21,950 nucleotides of DNA from NCBI GenBank assembly GCA_905372135.1, contig CAJPNS010000017.1, positions 1 through 21,950 of the forward strand. Reading direction: 5' to 3'. The stretch is from Porphyromonadaceae bacterium. Its GTDB lineage: Bacteria > Bacteroidota > Bacteroidia > Bacteroidales > Paludibacteraceae. The stretch's first letter is position 1. Each line of letters begins with the position of its first letter. This document shows positions 7,475 to 15,922 of this stretch, piece after piece. Made by a program: the position numbers and the translations under genes. The notes under the pieces were generated by a model. That model was not told the origin of the DNA. It saw only the letters and a list, made by a program, of their open reading frames with translations, and did no database searches.

Positions 7475-9436
7475 ATGCCTTTGTGCCTGTATTACACCGA
7501 TATACGCAATAGATTTTCGAATCTGTACCATACGAAGCCGATAAGATTATTTTTCACCATAATCGTATCGTTGCTTACGGCAAATATATCGATAGCTCAG
7601 CCGATAAAGCAAGTACCTGACCCTACACTTCTTAGGCAAGAAACGACGTTGAGGCAGCCGCCACAAAGCAAGAAAAACGCACAAACAAACACATCTATCC
7701 CAAACCGTCAGCCTTCTGATCGCCCGACCGATACCCGCAAGAGTACGAGCAAGCCTACAAAGAATATCTCTTATATCAATATCGAAAACGCCGACAGCTG
7801 GAGCTACAATCAAGAATTGAATGCAGATGCTCAAGTACTTGTGGGTAATGTTACATTCTCTCACGAGGGAGTGTTTCTCTACTGCGATAGTGCCTATTTC
7901 TACGAGAAGAGCAATTCGTTCGATGCCTACGGGAATGTGCTTATCAGGCAAGGCGATACTCTCTTCGTCTATGCCGACGAGCTATATTACAGCGGTAATA
8001 CCAAACTTGCCCGACTCCGATACAACGTATTGATGGACAATCTCACGGCTACTCTAAGGACAGATTCGCTCAATTACGACAGAGTAAAAAATGTGGGCTA
8101 TTACTTCGACGGAGGTGTCATTCAAGATTCGCTCAATGTATTGTCGAGCCAGACAGGGCACTACTATCCGTCGGACAATATCGCTATCTTTCGCAACAAG
8201 GTGCAGCTCGTAAACGATAGATTCATAATGAATTCAGACACTCTAAGATACAATACCAAGTCTAAGATAGTACATATAATAGGTCCGACCAATATCGTGT
8301 ACGAAAAGAAAACTAACATATACTCCGAATATGGATGGTACAATACACAAAACGAACAGTCGAAACTACTTTTGAACTCATATATAGTGCACCAAGACGG
8401 CAAGCGTTTGGAGGGCGATACTATTTTTTACGATAAAAAAAACGGTAAAGGCGAATGTTTTGGAAATGTTCATCTTATCGATACAAAAAACAAGGTGTCG
8501 CTAAACGGCAATTATGGCTACTATATAGAAAAGGGGCAACGTGGTGTTGTGACCGATTCGGCCGTTATGGTCGAGTATTCATCACAAGATACGCTGTTTT
8601 TGCACGCCGATACGATACGTACGTTTGCCAAAAGAGTCGAAATAGATACCATAGACTCTCTGCGAACGTTCAAAGATAGCGTATACAATGTTTTCGACGG
8701 CTTTTACAACGTGCGTTTTTTTCGTAGCAATATGCAAGGTGTCTGCGACTCAATGAATTTCGATACCAGAGACTCGATTCTTGTACTTATGAATACTCCT
8801 ATCTTATGGGCAGACTACCGACAGATATCGGGCGATACGATAAAGGTTTTTCAGAAAAACGAGAAGGTAGACCATATCGTGGCTACAGGTAAAGCTTTCG
8901 TTACCGATTCGGTAGAGAATAAGTACTTCAATCAGCTGTCGGGCAAACAGATAGTGGCTGTCGTCCGCAACGATTCGTTGCGGCGTATAGACGTGCTCGG
9001 CAATGCACAGAGCATATATTTCGTAGTCGATAGCAAAGACAGCACTCTTATAGGAATGGCTTCTACCGAGAGTTCGTTGATGAATATATATTTAACTAAA
9101 AAAAATAGCCTCGACCGCATAGTAGTGAAGCCCAAACCGACTGCAGTAGTAGACCCTATCGACAAAATCGATACAAGTAAGATTTATCTTGCAAACTACT
9201 CTTGGCATATAAAGCTACGCCCTACTTCGAAGAGAGATATTTTCCGAAAAACCAAAGACTATATCGTATCTAAAGACAAGAAGCGAGACAAAAAGGGCAA
9301 AAAAGACCGCGATGATACGACGCAGGCTACTACGTCGACTACTAAGGTACGCCCTTCGGGCTTCGACAACCCCGATATGGGCGAGCCGTCGGCTAAAAAG
9401 ACCAAGAAAAAGAGCAACAAAAGGAAGAAACGATAA
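7475..9436 (+). CDS. OstA-like (LptA-fold) exported protein with lysine-rich tail
   Basis: I place the start at the ATG at 7475, one base after the hflX stop, rather than at a TTG 27 bases earlier; this gives 653 residues. A hydrophobic export signal lies at residues ~24-42, ending ANISIAQ. The mature part repeats beta-strand units of the OstA/LptA type, for example VGNVTFSHEGVFLYCDSAYF, AYGNVLIRQGDTLFVYADEL and GKGECFGNVHLIDTKN. This fold carries lipopolysaccharide across the periplasm (LptA) or forms the N-terminal part of LptD, so an LPS-transport role is likely but unproven. There is no beta-barrel domain. The last ~65 residues are strongly basic, with several KKxKK clusters, and look disordered. 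Confidence 0.82.
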   Translation: MPLCLYYTDIRNRFSNLYHTKPIRLFFTIIVSLLTANISIAQPIKQVPDPTLLRQETTLRQPPQSKKNAQTNTSIPNRQPSDRPTDTRKSTSKPTKNISYINIENADSWSYNQELNADAQVLVGNVTFSHEGVFLYCDSAYFYEKSNSFDAYGNVLIRQGDTLFVYADELYYSGNTKLARLRYNVLMDNLTATLRTDSLNYDRVKNVGYYFDGGVIQDSLNVLSSQTGHYYPSDNIAIFRNKVQLVNDRFIMNSDTLRYNTKSKIVHIIGPTNIVYEKKTNIYSEYGWYNTQNEQSKLLLNSYIVHQDGKRLEGDTIFYDKKNGKGECFGNVHLIDTKNKVSLNGNYGYYIEKGQRGVVTDSAVMVEYSSQDTLFLHADTIRTFAKRVEIDTIDSLRTFKDSVYNVFDGFYNVRFFRSNMQGVCDSMNFDTRDSILVLMNTPILWADYRQISGDTIKVFQKNEKVDHIVATGKAFVTDSVENKYFNQLSGKQIVAVVRNDSLRRIDVLGNAQSIYFVVDSKDSTLIGMASTESSLMNIYLTKKNSLDRIVVKPKPTAVVDPIDKIDTSKIYLANYSWHIKLRPTSKRDIFRKTKDYIVSKDKKRDKKGKKDRDDTTQATTSTTKVRPSGFDNPDMGEPSAKKTKKKSNKRKKR

Positions 9437-9454
9437 ACTATATTTATTATCACT

Positions 9455-10030
9455 ATGCCAATAAAAGCAAGCATATACTGTTCGTCGAGCGATACGATAG
9501 ACGAAAAATATTTCGAAGAAGCAGCCAAGTGCGGTCAGATACTCGCCCGTCACGGTGTGGAGTGTTATACCGGAGGCGGCAACAACGGGCTGATGTATGC
9601 CCTCGAAAAAAGTGTGATAGGCAACGGTGGCAGTTGCATAGGCATTATTCCGCAGTTTATGATAGACTTCGGTTGGCTCTACGACGGTCTGTCGAAGATA
9701 ATAGTGGTGGAGACAATGGCAGAACGCAAAGCTATACTCCGCCATAATGCCGATATATTCATAGTCTTAGCAGGTGGCATCGGTACTCTCGACGAACTAT
9801 TCGACACTCTGGTAACGATACAGTTCAAAAAATCTGCCAGTCCGATAGTAATAGTCAATACCGGCGGTTTCTACGACGACCTGCTGCGAATGCTCGACAA
9901 AATATCGTCGGAAAACTTCTTGCCACACAGCCAAAGAAATATGTGGCAGGCGATAGAATCGGTCGAATACCTACCACAGATAATAGAAAGGCTTAAAAAT
10001 AATTCGCCTCACACAGAGGCTTGTAAATAG
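9455..10030 (+). CDS. LOG family protein (TIGR00730, putative nucleotide phosphoribohydrolase)
   Basis: This 191-residue cytoplasmic protein has a Rossmann-like fold. Related enzymes release the base from nucleoside 5'-monophosphates, including cytokinin riboside monophosphates. It has the nucleotide-binding GGGNNGLM (residues 40-47), the MAERK motif (88-92) and GGIGTLDE (107-114), containing the catalytic Arg and Glu positions of the family. The residue before GGIGT is Ala (A106) where the usual motif has Pro. It starts 18 bases after the OstA-like gene and ends two bases before the next gene, so it is part of the same operon. The bacterial substrate is unknown. Confidence 0.9.
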   Translation: MPIKASIYCSSSDTIDEKYFEEAAKCGQILARHGVECYTGGGNNGLMYALEKSVIGNGGSCIGIIPQFMIDFGWLYDGLSKIIVVETMAERKAILRHNADIFIVLAGGIGTLDELFDTLVTIQFKKSASPIVIVNTGGFYDDLLRMLDKISSENFLPHSQRNMWQAIESVEYLPQIIERLKNNSPHTEACK

Positions 10031-10032
10031 TT

Positions 10033-10722
10033 ATGTTGGAAGCACTGCCTAAGAGTATAACTCTCGCTAAAGATCCGTTTATTACTGCCTTATATCTATT
10101 GGGCTTTCTTTTGTTGGCTATCAATTTTATGGTATCCAATATCGGTTTTGCCAAATATATATCGCGTGTATTTGCTCTCAAGTATAAAGAGACAGGCAAC
10201 AATGGCTCGCTTCATACTTTTATCACTCTGTTTGTGGGAATTATCGGCTTTGCAGCTTTTTCAATATTAGTAATCAATACGTCCGACGACAATATTTTTA
10301 TCTCCGATACCACTGTAAATTACTTTACCATATTAGATATGGCAGTAAAACTGATTGTAACGATTGCTGCTTATATGCTTTTCAACGTAATAACGCTCTT
10401 AATAATACGATACACATTCTCGATGAATAGAGATCAGATATTAGATTATGCGAAGTTTTTTACCATCTCTTTTATCGATTTGGGAGTAATGCTTTTTTTT
10501 GTCTCTTTCGTAAGTCTTTATATACCTTTTGGTGGTCGGTACGTTTTATATGTCTTAGGTATTCTGCTTGTAATACACTTCATAATTAAGATTATAGCAG
10601 GAGCATTTCAACTTTTTTCTTTCGAAGCAAGTGCTTTGTACCGATTTTTTTTGTACCTTTGCACGCTCGAAATTTTGCCTATTTTAGTATTGATAAAATA
10701 TCTTTCGACTATAATTGTTTAA
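10033..10722 (+). CDS. DUF4271 family integral membrane protein
   Basis: This 229-residue protein is dominated by about six membrane segments (roughly residues 14-36, 57-80, 98-125, 141-165, 170-195 and 205-229) joined by short loops. Its size, topology and position directly before hemD match DUF4271, a Bacteroidota family without a known function. The final segment runs to the very C-terminus. It begins two bases after the LOG gene and ends 27 bases before hemD, so the genes are probably co-transcribed. A role in haem synthesis or export is suggested only by this conserved neighbourhood. Confidence 0.75.
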   Translation: MLEALPKSITLAKDPFITALYLLGFLLLAINFMVSNIGFAKYISRVFALKYKETGNNGSLHTFITLFVGIIGFAAFSILVINTSDDNIFISDTTVNYFTILDMAVKLIVTIAAYMLFNVITLLIIRYTFSMNRDQILDYAKFFTISFIDLGVMLFFVSFVSLYIPFGGRYVLYVLGILLVIHFIIKIIAGAFQLFSFEASALYRFFLYLCTLEILPILVLIKYLSTIIV

Positions 10723-10749
10723 CCCACTAAAAAGAGTAAAGTACCCAAA

Positions 10750-11514
10750 GTGCCGAAAATAAAAAGTATACTCGTATCGCAGCCGCAACCGGAAGGGACG
10801 AAATCGCCGTACTTCGATATTGCGGAGAAACACGACCTTAAAGTAGTGTTTCGCCCGTTTATAAAAGTGGAAGGGTACTCGATAAACGAATTTAGCAAGC
10901 AGAAAATCAATATACCCGATTATAGCGCCATTGTATTCGTGGCTCGTACGGGGGTAGACCATTTTTTCCGCCTTGCCAAGGAGGGAAAAATGAAGATAGT
11001 GCCAGAGATGAAATATTTCTGCCTTACCGAGTCGTTTGCATATTACATACAGAAGTATATCAAGTTTCGTAAAAGGAAGATTTTCTCGGCTACCACAGGT
11101 AAGATAGCCGATTTGTTTGCTATGCTTGAGAAAAATTCGAGCGAAAAGTTTCTTATCATCTTACCCGAAAACGGCAACGAAGAGCTCGAAAAGCTACTCT
11201 CGAAATCGAAGCTAAACCATACGAAAGCCTATATGTATCGTACTGTAAGCAACGACTTTGCCAAGAATGAGAAGTTCGACTACGATATGGTCATCTTTTT
11301 TTCGCCGTTCGGGGTGCAGTCGTTTATCAATAGCTTTCCTAACTTTGAGCAGGGTCCCGATAAGTATTTCGGATGTCTGGGTGCTGCCGCTGCACAATCG
11401 CTCAAAGAGGCCGGTTTCAGGGTCGATATCGAGGTGCCCAACCCGCAATTTTCGTCGATAACACTCGCCATAGAAGATTTCGTGCATAGAAACCACAAGG
11501 GCGGAAAAAAGTAA
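10750..11514 (+). CDS. hemD: Uroporphyrinogen-III synthase
   Basis: HemD closes and inverts the D ring of hydroxymethylbilane to give uroporphyrinogen III in tetrapyrrole synthesis. The 254-residue length suits the family. The N-terminus (ILVSQPQPEGTKSPYFDIAE) and FRPFIKVEGYSINEF resemble the Bacteroidota form, and the SPFGVQSFI segment (around residues 180-189) matches the family's conserved S-P-x-x-V/A-x-x-F element. Sequence conservation in HemD is low in general, so part of the confidence comes from the DUF4271 neighbour. Translation starts at GTG (10750); no ATG lies near enough to give the same N-terminus. It is the last gene of the hflX operon and ends eight bases from a convergent gene. 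Confidence 0.85.
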   Translation: MPKIKSILVSQPQPEGTKSPYFDIAEKHDLKVVFRPFIKVEGYSINEFSKQKINIPDYSAIVFVARTGVDHFFRLAKEGKMKIVPEMKYFCLTESFAYYIQKYIKFRKRKIFSATTGKIADLFAMLEKNSSEKFLIILPENGNEELEKLLSKSKLNHTKAYMYRTVSNDFAKNEKFDYDMVIFFSPFGVQSFINSFPNFEQGPDKYFGCLGAAAAQSLKEAGFRVDIEVPNPQFSSITLAIEDFVHRNHKGGKK

Positions 11515-11522
11515 TCGCGCTC

Positions 11523-12194
11523 TCAGACGATAACCTCAAGTTTTTTCCTGTCGACAACAGTGATTTTATGGCCACTTGTGGCAATGGCTCCTTCGTTCGC
11601 GAGCTGCCCCAAGGTGCGAGCCAGCGACGGACGCTGTACTCCCAAGTGTTCGGCAAGCTGCGTCTGATTGTGCTTCGGTACGAAAGACGGACTCTCCAAT
11701 GTGGTATGGTCGAGTATGTATAGAGCTACCTTCGATTTGAGGCTGCGTGTCGATATCATTGCTAATTTTGCCGATAGAAAAGACGTTATACCAGCCGACA
11801 TACGAAGATAATTATTTAGTAATACCTTGTTGCTCATCATCTCTTGTAGAAATTTGTCTTTTGAGAGCAGACATATCTCTACAGACTTCATAGCTATTAC
11901 AGCCACGGGAAATCTCGGTACAGCCTCGTAGATGAATGCTATCGCCAGTGGCAGAACGGCATCGCGAATATCGATATTGATGATGTTGCCGTCGGCAGTA
12001 AGCATCTCGGTGGTTATAGTGCCTTCGACAAGAAGGTATAGATAGTCGATGTTTCTGCCTTGTTCGGCGATGATATCACCTTTTTTGTATTGCCTTTTTT
12101 CGATGATAGTACGTTCGATTATCTGCTCTATTTCGTCTGCGGTCATTCCTAAGAATAGCGGGCAGGCTGTAAGTTTTTGCTTGTTTGCTGTCAT
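11523..12194 (-). CDS. Crp/Fnr family transcriptional regulator, HcpR-like
   Basis: I choose the start at 12194 (MTANKQK, 223 residues) rather than an upstream ATG at 12230, because the best -7 box overlaps that upstream ATG. Residues ~12-130 form a cyclic-nucleotide-binding-type sensor fold (YKKGDIIAEQGRNIDYLYLL, VEGTI). A long dimerisation helix follows, then a winged helix with QTQLAEHLGVQRPSLARTLG near residues 175-195 as recognition region. It is divergent from hcp across a perfect palindrome. This is the arrangement of HcpR, a haem-type regulator responding to nitric oxide or nitrite in anaerobes. The HcpR identity is therefore contextual. It converges on hemD with only eight bases between stops. 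Confidence 0.82.
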   Translation of the reverse strand: MTANKQKLTACPLFLGMTADEIEQIIERTIIEKRQYKKGDIIAEQGRNIDYLYLLVEGTITTEMLTADGNIINIDIRDAVLPLAIAFIYEAVPRFPVAVIAMKSVEICLLSKDKFLQEMMSNKVLLNNYLRMSAGITSFLSAKLAMISTRSLKSKVALYILDHTTLESPSFVPKHNQTQLAEHLGVQRPSLARTLGQLANEGAIATSGHKITVVDRKKLEVIV

Positions 12195-12227
12195 ACAACG
12201 AATTGAGGGTATTAATAAAAATCGGTT

Positions 12228-12235
12228 CAAAGGTA
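12228..12235 (-). promoter_or_regulatory. -7 box of the Crp/Fnr regulator gene
   Basis: On the minus strand this reads TACCTTTG, a full match to TAnnTTTG, predicting a start near 12221 and a leader of about 26 bases. The 18-bp palindrome at 12250-12267 covers the place where the -33 element would lie, which would allow the regulator to repress its own gene. Confidence 0.65.
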
Positions 12236-12249
12236 CAAAAAAATCACGT

Positions 12250-12267
12250 TTGTAACTAAGGTTACAA
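12250..12267. promoter_or_regulatory. Perfect palindrome between regulator and hcp, likely HcpR operator
   Basis: TTGTAACTAAGGTTACAA consists of perfect 7-bp half-sites TTGTAAC and GTTACAA with a 4-base centre. The size and symmetry suit a Crp/Fnr dimer. It is the only such palindrome in the 148-base divergent region, 76 bases upstream of the hcp ATG and 56 bases upstream of the regulator ATG. The half-site differs from the Crp TGTGA and Fnr TTGAT types. Confidence 0.8.
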
Positions 12268-12287
12268 TCCTATACATACACAGGCAG

Positions 12288-12335
12288 TAATTTTACATTC
12301 CAAAAAAACAATAAAATTATTGCTAATTAAATTTG
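12288..12335 (+). promoter_or_regulatory. Candidate promoter elements for hcp
   Basis: Two -7 candidates exist. TAAATTTG at 12328-12335 fits TAnnTTTG perfectly but would start transcription almost at the ATG (12343). The weaker TAATTTTA at 12288-12295 would start near 12302 and place the palindrome centre about 43 bases upstream, the usual position for a Crp/Fnr class II activator. Neither has a clear -33 element. Confidence 0.4.
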
Positions 12336-12342
12336 TAAATAT

Positions 12343-14000
12343 ATGGATAAGATGTTTTGTTATCAGTGTCAAGAGACAGCCAAGAATGAGGGCTGTAAAG
12401 TGATGGGCGTATGCGGTAAGACAGCCGATGTAGCCAACCTTCAGGATTTATTGATATTTATGTGTAAAGGGCTCTCTCATTACACCTTACCTCTGCGTAA
12501 GTTTGGCATAGAGTTGCCCGAGGTCAACAGATTCATCGTCGACAGTCTGTTTATGACTATCACCAATGCCAATTTCGACCGCAAACGCTTTGTTACTCGT
12601 GTGCGTCTGGCTTATGAGTTGCGAGAGGCAGCAAAGGAACAGTTGCTCAAAGCGGGAGGCAGCCCTGACGATATTACTTTCGATGGTGCTTTGTGGCAGG
12701 GACAGACCGAAGAAGAGATGGACGCAAAAGCCGTATCGGTGGGAGTGCTTGCCACGCAAGACGTCGATGTGCGTTCGCTACGGGAGCTTACGATATATGG
12801 GCTCAAAGGTATGGCGGCATACTTGGAACACGCCTATAATATGGGCTACGAAGACAATGCCATATATGCTTTTATGCAGAAGGCTCTGGTAATGACTACT
12901 GATGATACGCTATCGGCAGACGAGCTTACGGCTCTTGTGCTCGAGACAGGCGAATACGGCGTACAGGCAATGGCTCTGCTCGATAAGGCTCACAACGAGA
13001 CCTATGGCAGTCCTGAGATAACGGAAGTAAACATTGGTGTACGCAACAATCCGGGTATCCTCGTCAGCGGGCACGACCTCAAAGACTTGGAAGAGCTGCT
13101 GCAGCAGACCGAAGGGACGGGTGTAGATGTATACACACACAGCGAGATGTTGCCTGCTAATTCTTATCCGTTTTTCAAGAAATATAGCCACTTCGTAGGC
13201 AACTACGGAAGCTCGTGGTGGCATCAGGTAGAAGACTTCGAGAACTTCAACGGAGTAGTGCTCTTTACTACCAACTGCATAGTACCGCCACGTCGGAATG
13301 CAACATATGCCGACAGAGTATATACGACCGGGGCGTCGGGATTCGACGGTTTCAAACACATCGAAAACCGCAAAGACGGGCAACCGAAAGATTTTTCTGC
13401 CCTCATCGAACACGCCAAAAAGTGTGCTCCTCCCAAAGAGATGGAGACAGGTACTATCATAGGCGGATTTGCTCATAATCAGGTACTTGCTTTAGCCGAT
13501 AAGATTATCGAAGCTATCAAGTCGGGTGCGATACGTAAGTTCGTCGTTATGAGCGGATGCGATGGTCGTATGAATAGCCGAAGCTACTATACCGAGTTTG
13601 CCCAAAAGCTACCGAAAGATGTTATCTCATTCTGACATCGGGTTGTGCTAAATATCGTTTCAATAAGCTACCTCTCGGTACTATCGGCGGTATACCTCGC
13701 GTACTCGATGCAGGTCAGTGCAATGACAGTTATTCGTTGGCAAAGATTGCTCTTGCTCTCGTCGATGCACTCGGACTGAAGAGTATCAACGAATTGCCGA
13801 TAGCATACAATGTAGCATGGTACGAACAAAAAGCCGTTATCGTACTCTTGGCTCTGCTTTTCCTTGGAGTGAAAAATATTCATCTCGGACCAACGTTACC
13901 GGCATTCTTGTCACCAAATGTAGCTAATGTATTGGTAAACAAGTTTGGAATTGCAGGCATTGGTACGGTAGACGAAGATATCAAGGTGATGTTGGCATAG
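12343..14000 (+). pseudogene. hcp: Hydroxylamine reductase / hybrid cluster protein, frameshifted
   Basis: Hcp reduces hydroxylamine and nitric oxide and protects anaerobes from nitrosative stress. The N-terminal cluster motif is C6-x2-C9-x8-C18-x5-C24, the class I type of strict anaerobes. The hybrid-cluster ligands H244, E268, C312 and C406 (SGCDGR) are present in the first frame. That frame stops at 13635 after residue 430. The remaining protein resumes in another frame from about 13629 (ILTSGCAKY) to the stop at 14000. Ignoring two bases, the extra TC in ATCTCATT near 13627, restores a 551-residue protein with C434, C459, E494 and K496. The truncated product lacks these four ligands and should be inactive. 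A sequencing or assembly error remains possible. Confidence 0.9.
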
Positions 14001-14052
14001 TACCGTAGGTGTCGCAAAGGATAGCGAACCTCACTGTTTCCGAAAATATTGC

Positions 14053-14060
14053 TACCTTTG
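14053..14060 (+). promoter_or_regulatory. -7 box upstream of the secreted protein gene
   Basis: TACCTTTG matches TAnnTTTG. Transcription would start near 14067, after an upstream in-frame ATG at 14049 and before the ATG at 14091. This supports 14091 as the true start. Confidence 0.6.
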
Positions 14061-14090
14061 ACCCTCCGTAAGCAAAAAGAGAGGGAAAAG

Positions 14091-15194
14091 ATGAAATTTA
14101 ATTTTCTGACGTGTGTATTGTTGTGGCTATCGTTGTGGAGTGGGGTAGTGGAAGTATCGTCGCAAGAGGTGCTTTGGCGTGCAAGGCTCTATAGTAGGTT
14201 CGACAATACGGAGTTCGACCCCTTGCCTATGCGTATGTCGCGTACGATGGCAGGCACGAGATTCCAACCGTCGTTGGGGCTCGGTATCGACTCTGCCAAC
14301 CGCATATTCGTCGGTACAGACCTCTGCCACGATTGGGGAAGCCACCATATTGTCGACAGAATAGACCCGATAGCTTACTATGGTTACTCTTCGCACGGGC
14401 TGACGTTCCGTATCGGGGCGCTGCCGAAAGATACGTTTATAGCTCGCTATCCGCGTCTGATGTTTGCCGACTCTGCCGTGTGGGTTCGCCCCGTAGCTAA
14501 CGGTTTCTGCCTCGAATACACGGCAGGAAAGAGTTTTGCCAACTTCTGGCTCGACTGGACAGGTACCGCCCGACAAGGCACGATATACGAGTCGTTTTTC
14601 GTCGGATGGTCGGGGCGGCTGCAAAAAGGTATCGTCTACGGGCAACACTTCGGATATATGTTCCACAACGTAGCTGCCGACTATGCCCCGAATGCTACCG
14701 AACCATACGGGTCGAGCGTAAAAGAGAATATCAAGACACTGACCGCATTAGGTATCGACCTATCGGGTACGACTCCGTTCGACCGACTTGAGAGCAACTT
14801 GGCTCTGTCGGCGTCGCTCGAGCGAGACCGCGGTAATGGCGAATACTATACTCCCATAGGTTTACTTTGGCAGATGGTAGCCGAGTATTGCGGGCTGGCT
14901 CTCAAGAACGACCTCTATGTCGGTAGCGGCGAGCAGCGGCTATACGCACGTTTCGGCAACGACCTCTATTGGGGCGACCTTATGTATAAACTCCCTCTAT
15001 ACGACCGTGCAGACTTGGTGATACATTTTTTCAAATCGAATATAATCAATATAGACCTCGAGCTATCGCTGCATTTTGCCATGCGAAACGTCTACAATCA
15101 GCAGATGTTGAATGTATCGGTAGATATCGATAATTTCTATCGCCGCCGTATCGACCGCTCTTATCGCTATATATGGCAGTGGTGGACGAAATAG
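14091..15194 (+). CDS. Secreted or outer-membrane protein of unknown function
   Basis: I start this gene at 14091 (MKFNFLTCV, 367 residues), preceded by AGAGGGAAAAG and downstream of the -7 box. A signal peptide occupies residues 1 to about 24, ending VEVSSQ. The mature part is rich in aromatic residues and alternating hydrophobic patterns without a long membrane helix, as in outer-membrane beta barrels; the last strand-like segment is RYIWQWW. I do not recognise a characterised family, though the layout resembles uncharacterised outer-membrane proteins of Bacteroidales. It stands alone between hcp and the thioredoxin gene, with 90 bases to the former and 152 to the latter. Confidence 0.75.
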   Translation: MKFNFLTCVLLWLSLWSGVVEVSSQEVLWRARLYSRFDNTEFDPLPMRMSRTMAGTRFQPSLGLGIDSANRIFVGTDLCHDWGSHHIVDRIDPIAYYGYSSHGLTFRIGALPKDTFIARYPRLMFADSAVWVRPVANGFCLEYTAGKSFANFWLDWTGTARQGTIYESFFVGWSGRLQKGIVYGQHFGYMFHNVAADYAPNATEPYGSSVKENIKTLTALGIDLSGTTPFDRLESNLALSASLERDRGNGEYYTPIGLLWQMVAEYCGLALKNDLYVGSGEQRLYARFGNDLYWGDLMYKLPLYDRADLVIHFFKSNIINIDLELSLHFAMRNVYNQQMLNVSVDIDNFYRRRIDRSYRYIWQWWTK

Positions 15195-15346
15195 GGTGAT
15201 AATTAGGTGGTTGTGAGATGAGTTGAGAATTAGGAATAGGGCAAAGATGTTGATTGAAAATAGATTCGCAATACCATCGCCCGACATTAAACTTTAGAGA
15301 TAATATTATATCAAAGTGGAAGTTTCTTTAAAAGATAAATATATAT

Positions 15347-15844
15347 ATGAGAAAAGTATTTTTGATAGCGATAGCAGCAACCCTCGTAATAGGGGTAAAT
15401 GCTCAAAACAAAGCTAAAAACAACACTAAAAAACAGACTGCTACCACGCAGCAGACAGCCGAAAAAAGCAAGTCGGAAAGCAATATCGAAACTCTGACGG
15501 CAGCTACGTTCAAACAAAAGGTAATGAACTACGAAAACGGTCAGTACGATTGGAAGTATATCGGTACCAAGCCCTGTATCATCGATTTCTATGCCGATTG
15601 GTGCCGTCCGTGCCGTATGCTCTCGCCCGAGCTCGAAAAGATTGCCGAGAAATACAAAGGCAAAATCGTGGTGTACAAAATCGATACCGAAAAGGAGAAA
15701 GAGCTCGCTCGTTTGTTTAATATTTCGTCGATTCCGGCACTGCTTTTCGTACCATCTGCCGATAAAAAGCCTTCGATGTTAAGAGGTTATCGCGATGCGA
15801 CGCAGCTCGAGGAGGAGGTGAAAACCATCTTGCTTGCGAAGTAA
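15347..15844 (+). CDS. Exported thioredoxin-domain protein
   Basis: This 165-residue protein has an N-terminal signal (residues 1 to about 20, ending GVNAQ), a Lys/Thr/Gln-rich linker (about 21-45) and one thioredoxin domain. The active site is W85-C86-R-P-C89 and the cis-proline is P130 in SSIPALLF. The domain is close to classical thioredoxin in size, without the insert of TlpA/ResA proteins. It probably exchanges disulfides or reduces oxidised proteins in the periplasm. The linker would let the domain stand away from a membrane if the signal were not cleaved. It is an isolated gene closed by a strong terminator. Confidence 0.92.
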   Translation: MRKVFLIAIAATLVIGVNAQNKAKNNTKKQTATTQQTAEKSKSESNIETLTAATFKQKVMNYENGQYDWKYIGTKPCIIDFYADWCRPCRMLSPELEKIAEKYKGKIVVYKIDTEKEKELARLFNISSIPALLFVPSADKKPSMLRGYRDATQLEEEVKTILLAK

Positions 15845-15858
15845 AAAAGCAATATCAC

Positions 15859-15893
15859 AAAAGAGACGTTTCGGCAACGAGGCGTCTCTTTTT
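15859..15893. terminator. Bidirectional terminator between thioredoxin and mscS genes
   Basis: A near-continuous 15-bp stem pairs 15859-15873 with 15878-15892 around a GCAA tetraloop, with two G-T wobbles. An A run precedes and a T run follows, so it can act on both strands. It starts 14 bases after the thioredoxin stop and lies 30 bases from the convergent mscS stop. Confidence 0.88.
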
Positions 15894-15922
15894 ATTTCGT
15901 GTGAAAACCGTAAGTGGTGGAT

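Noticed and set aside
13620..13640. Programmed ribosomal frameshift in hcp
   Set aside because: The frames would require a -1 shift, but no slippery heptamer or clear downstream stem is visible; a TC duplication explains the junction exactly.
14049..14090. Upstream ATG at 14049 for the secreted protein
   Set aside because: The -7 box TACCTTTG lies at 14053-14060, so that ATG would not be transcribed; starting at 14091 also puts the signal peptide at the N-terminus.
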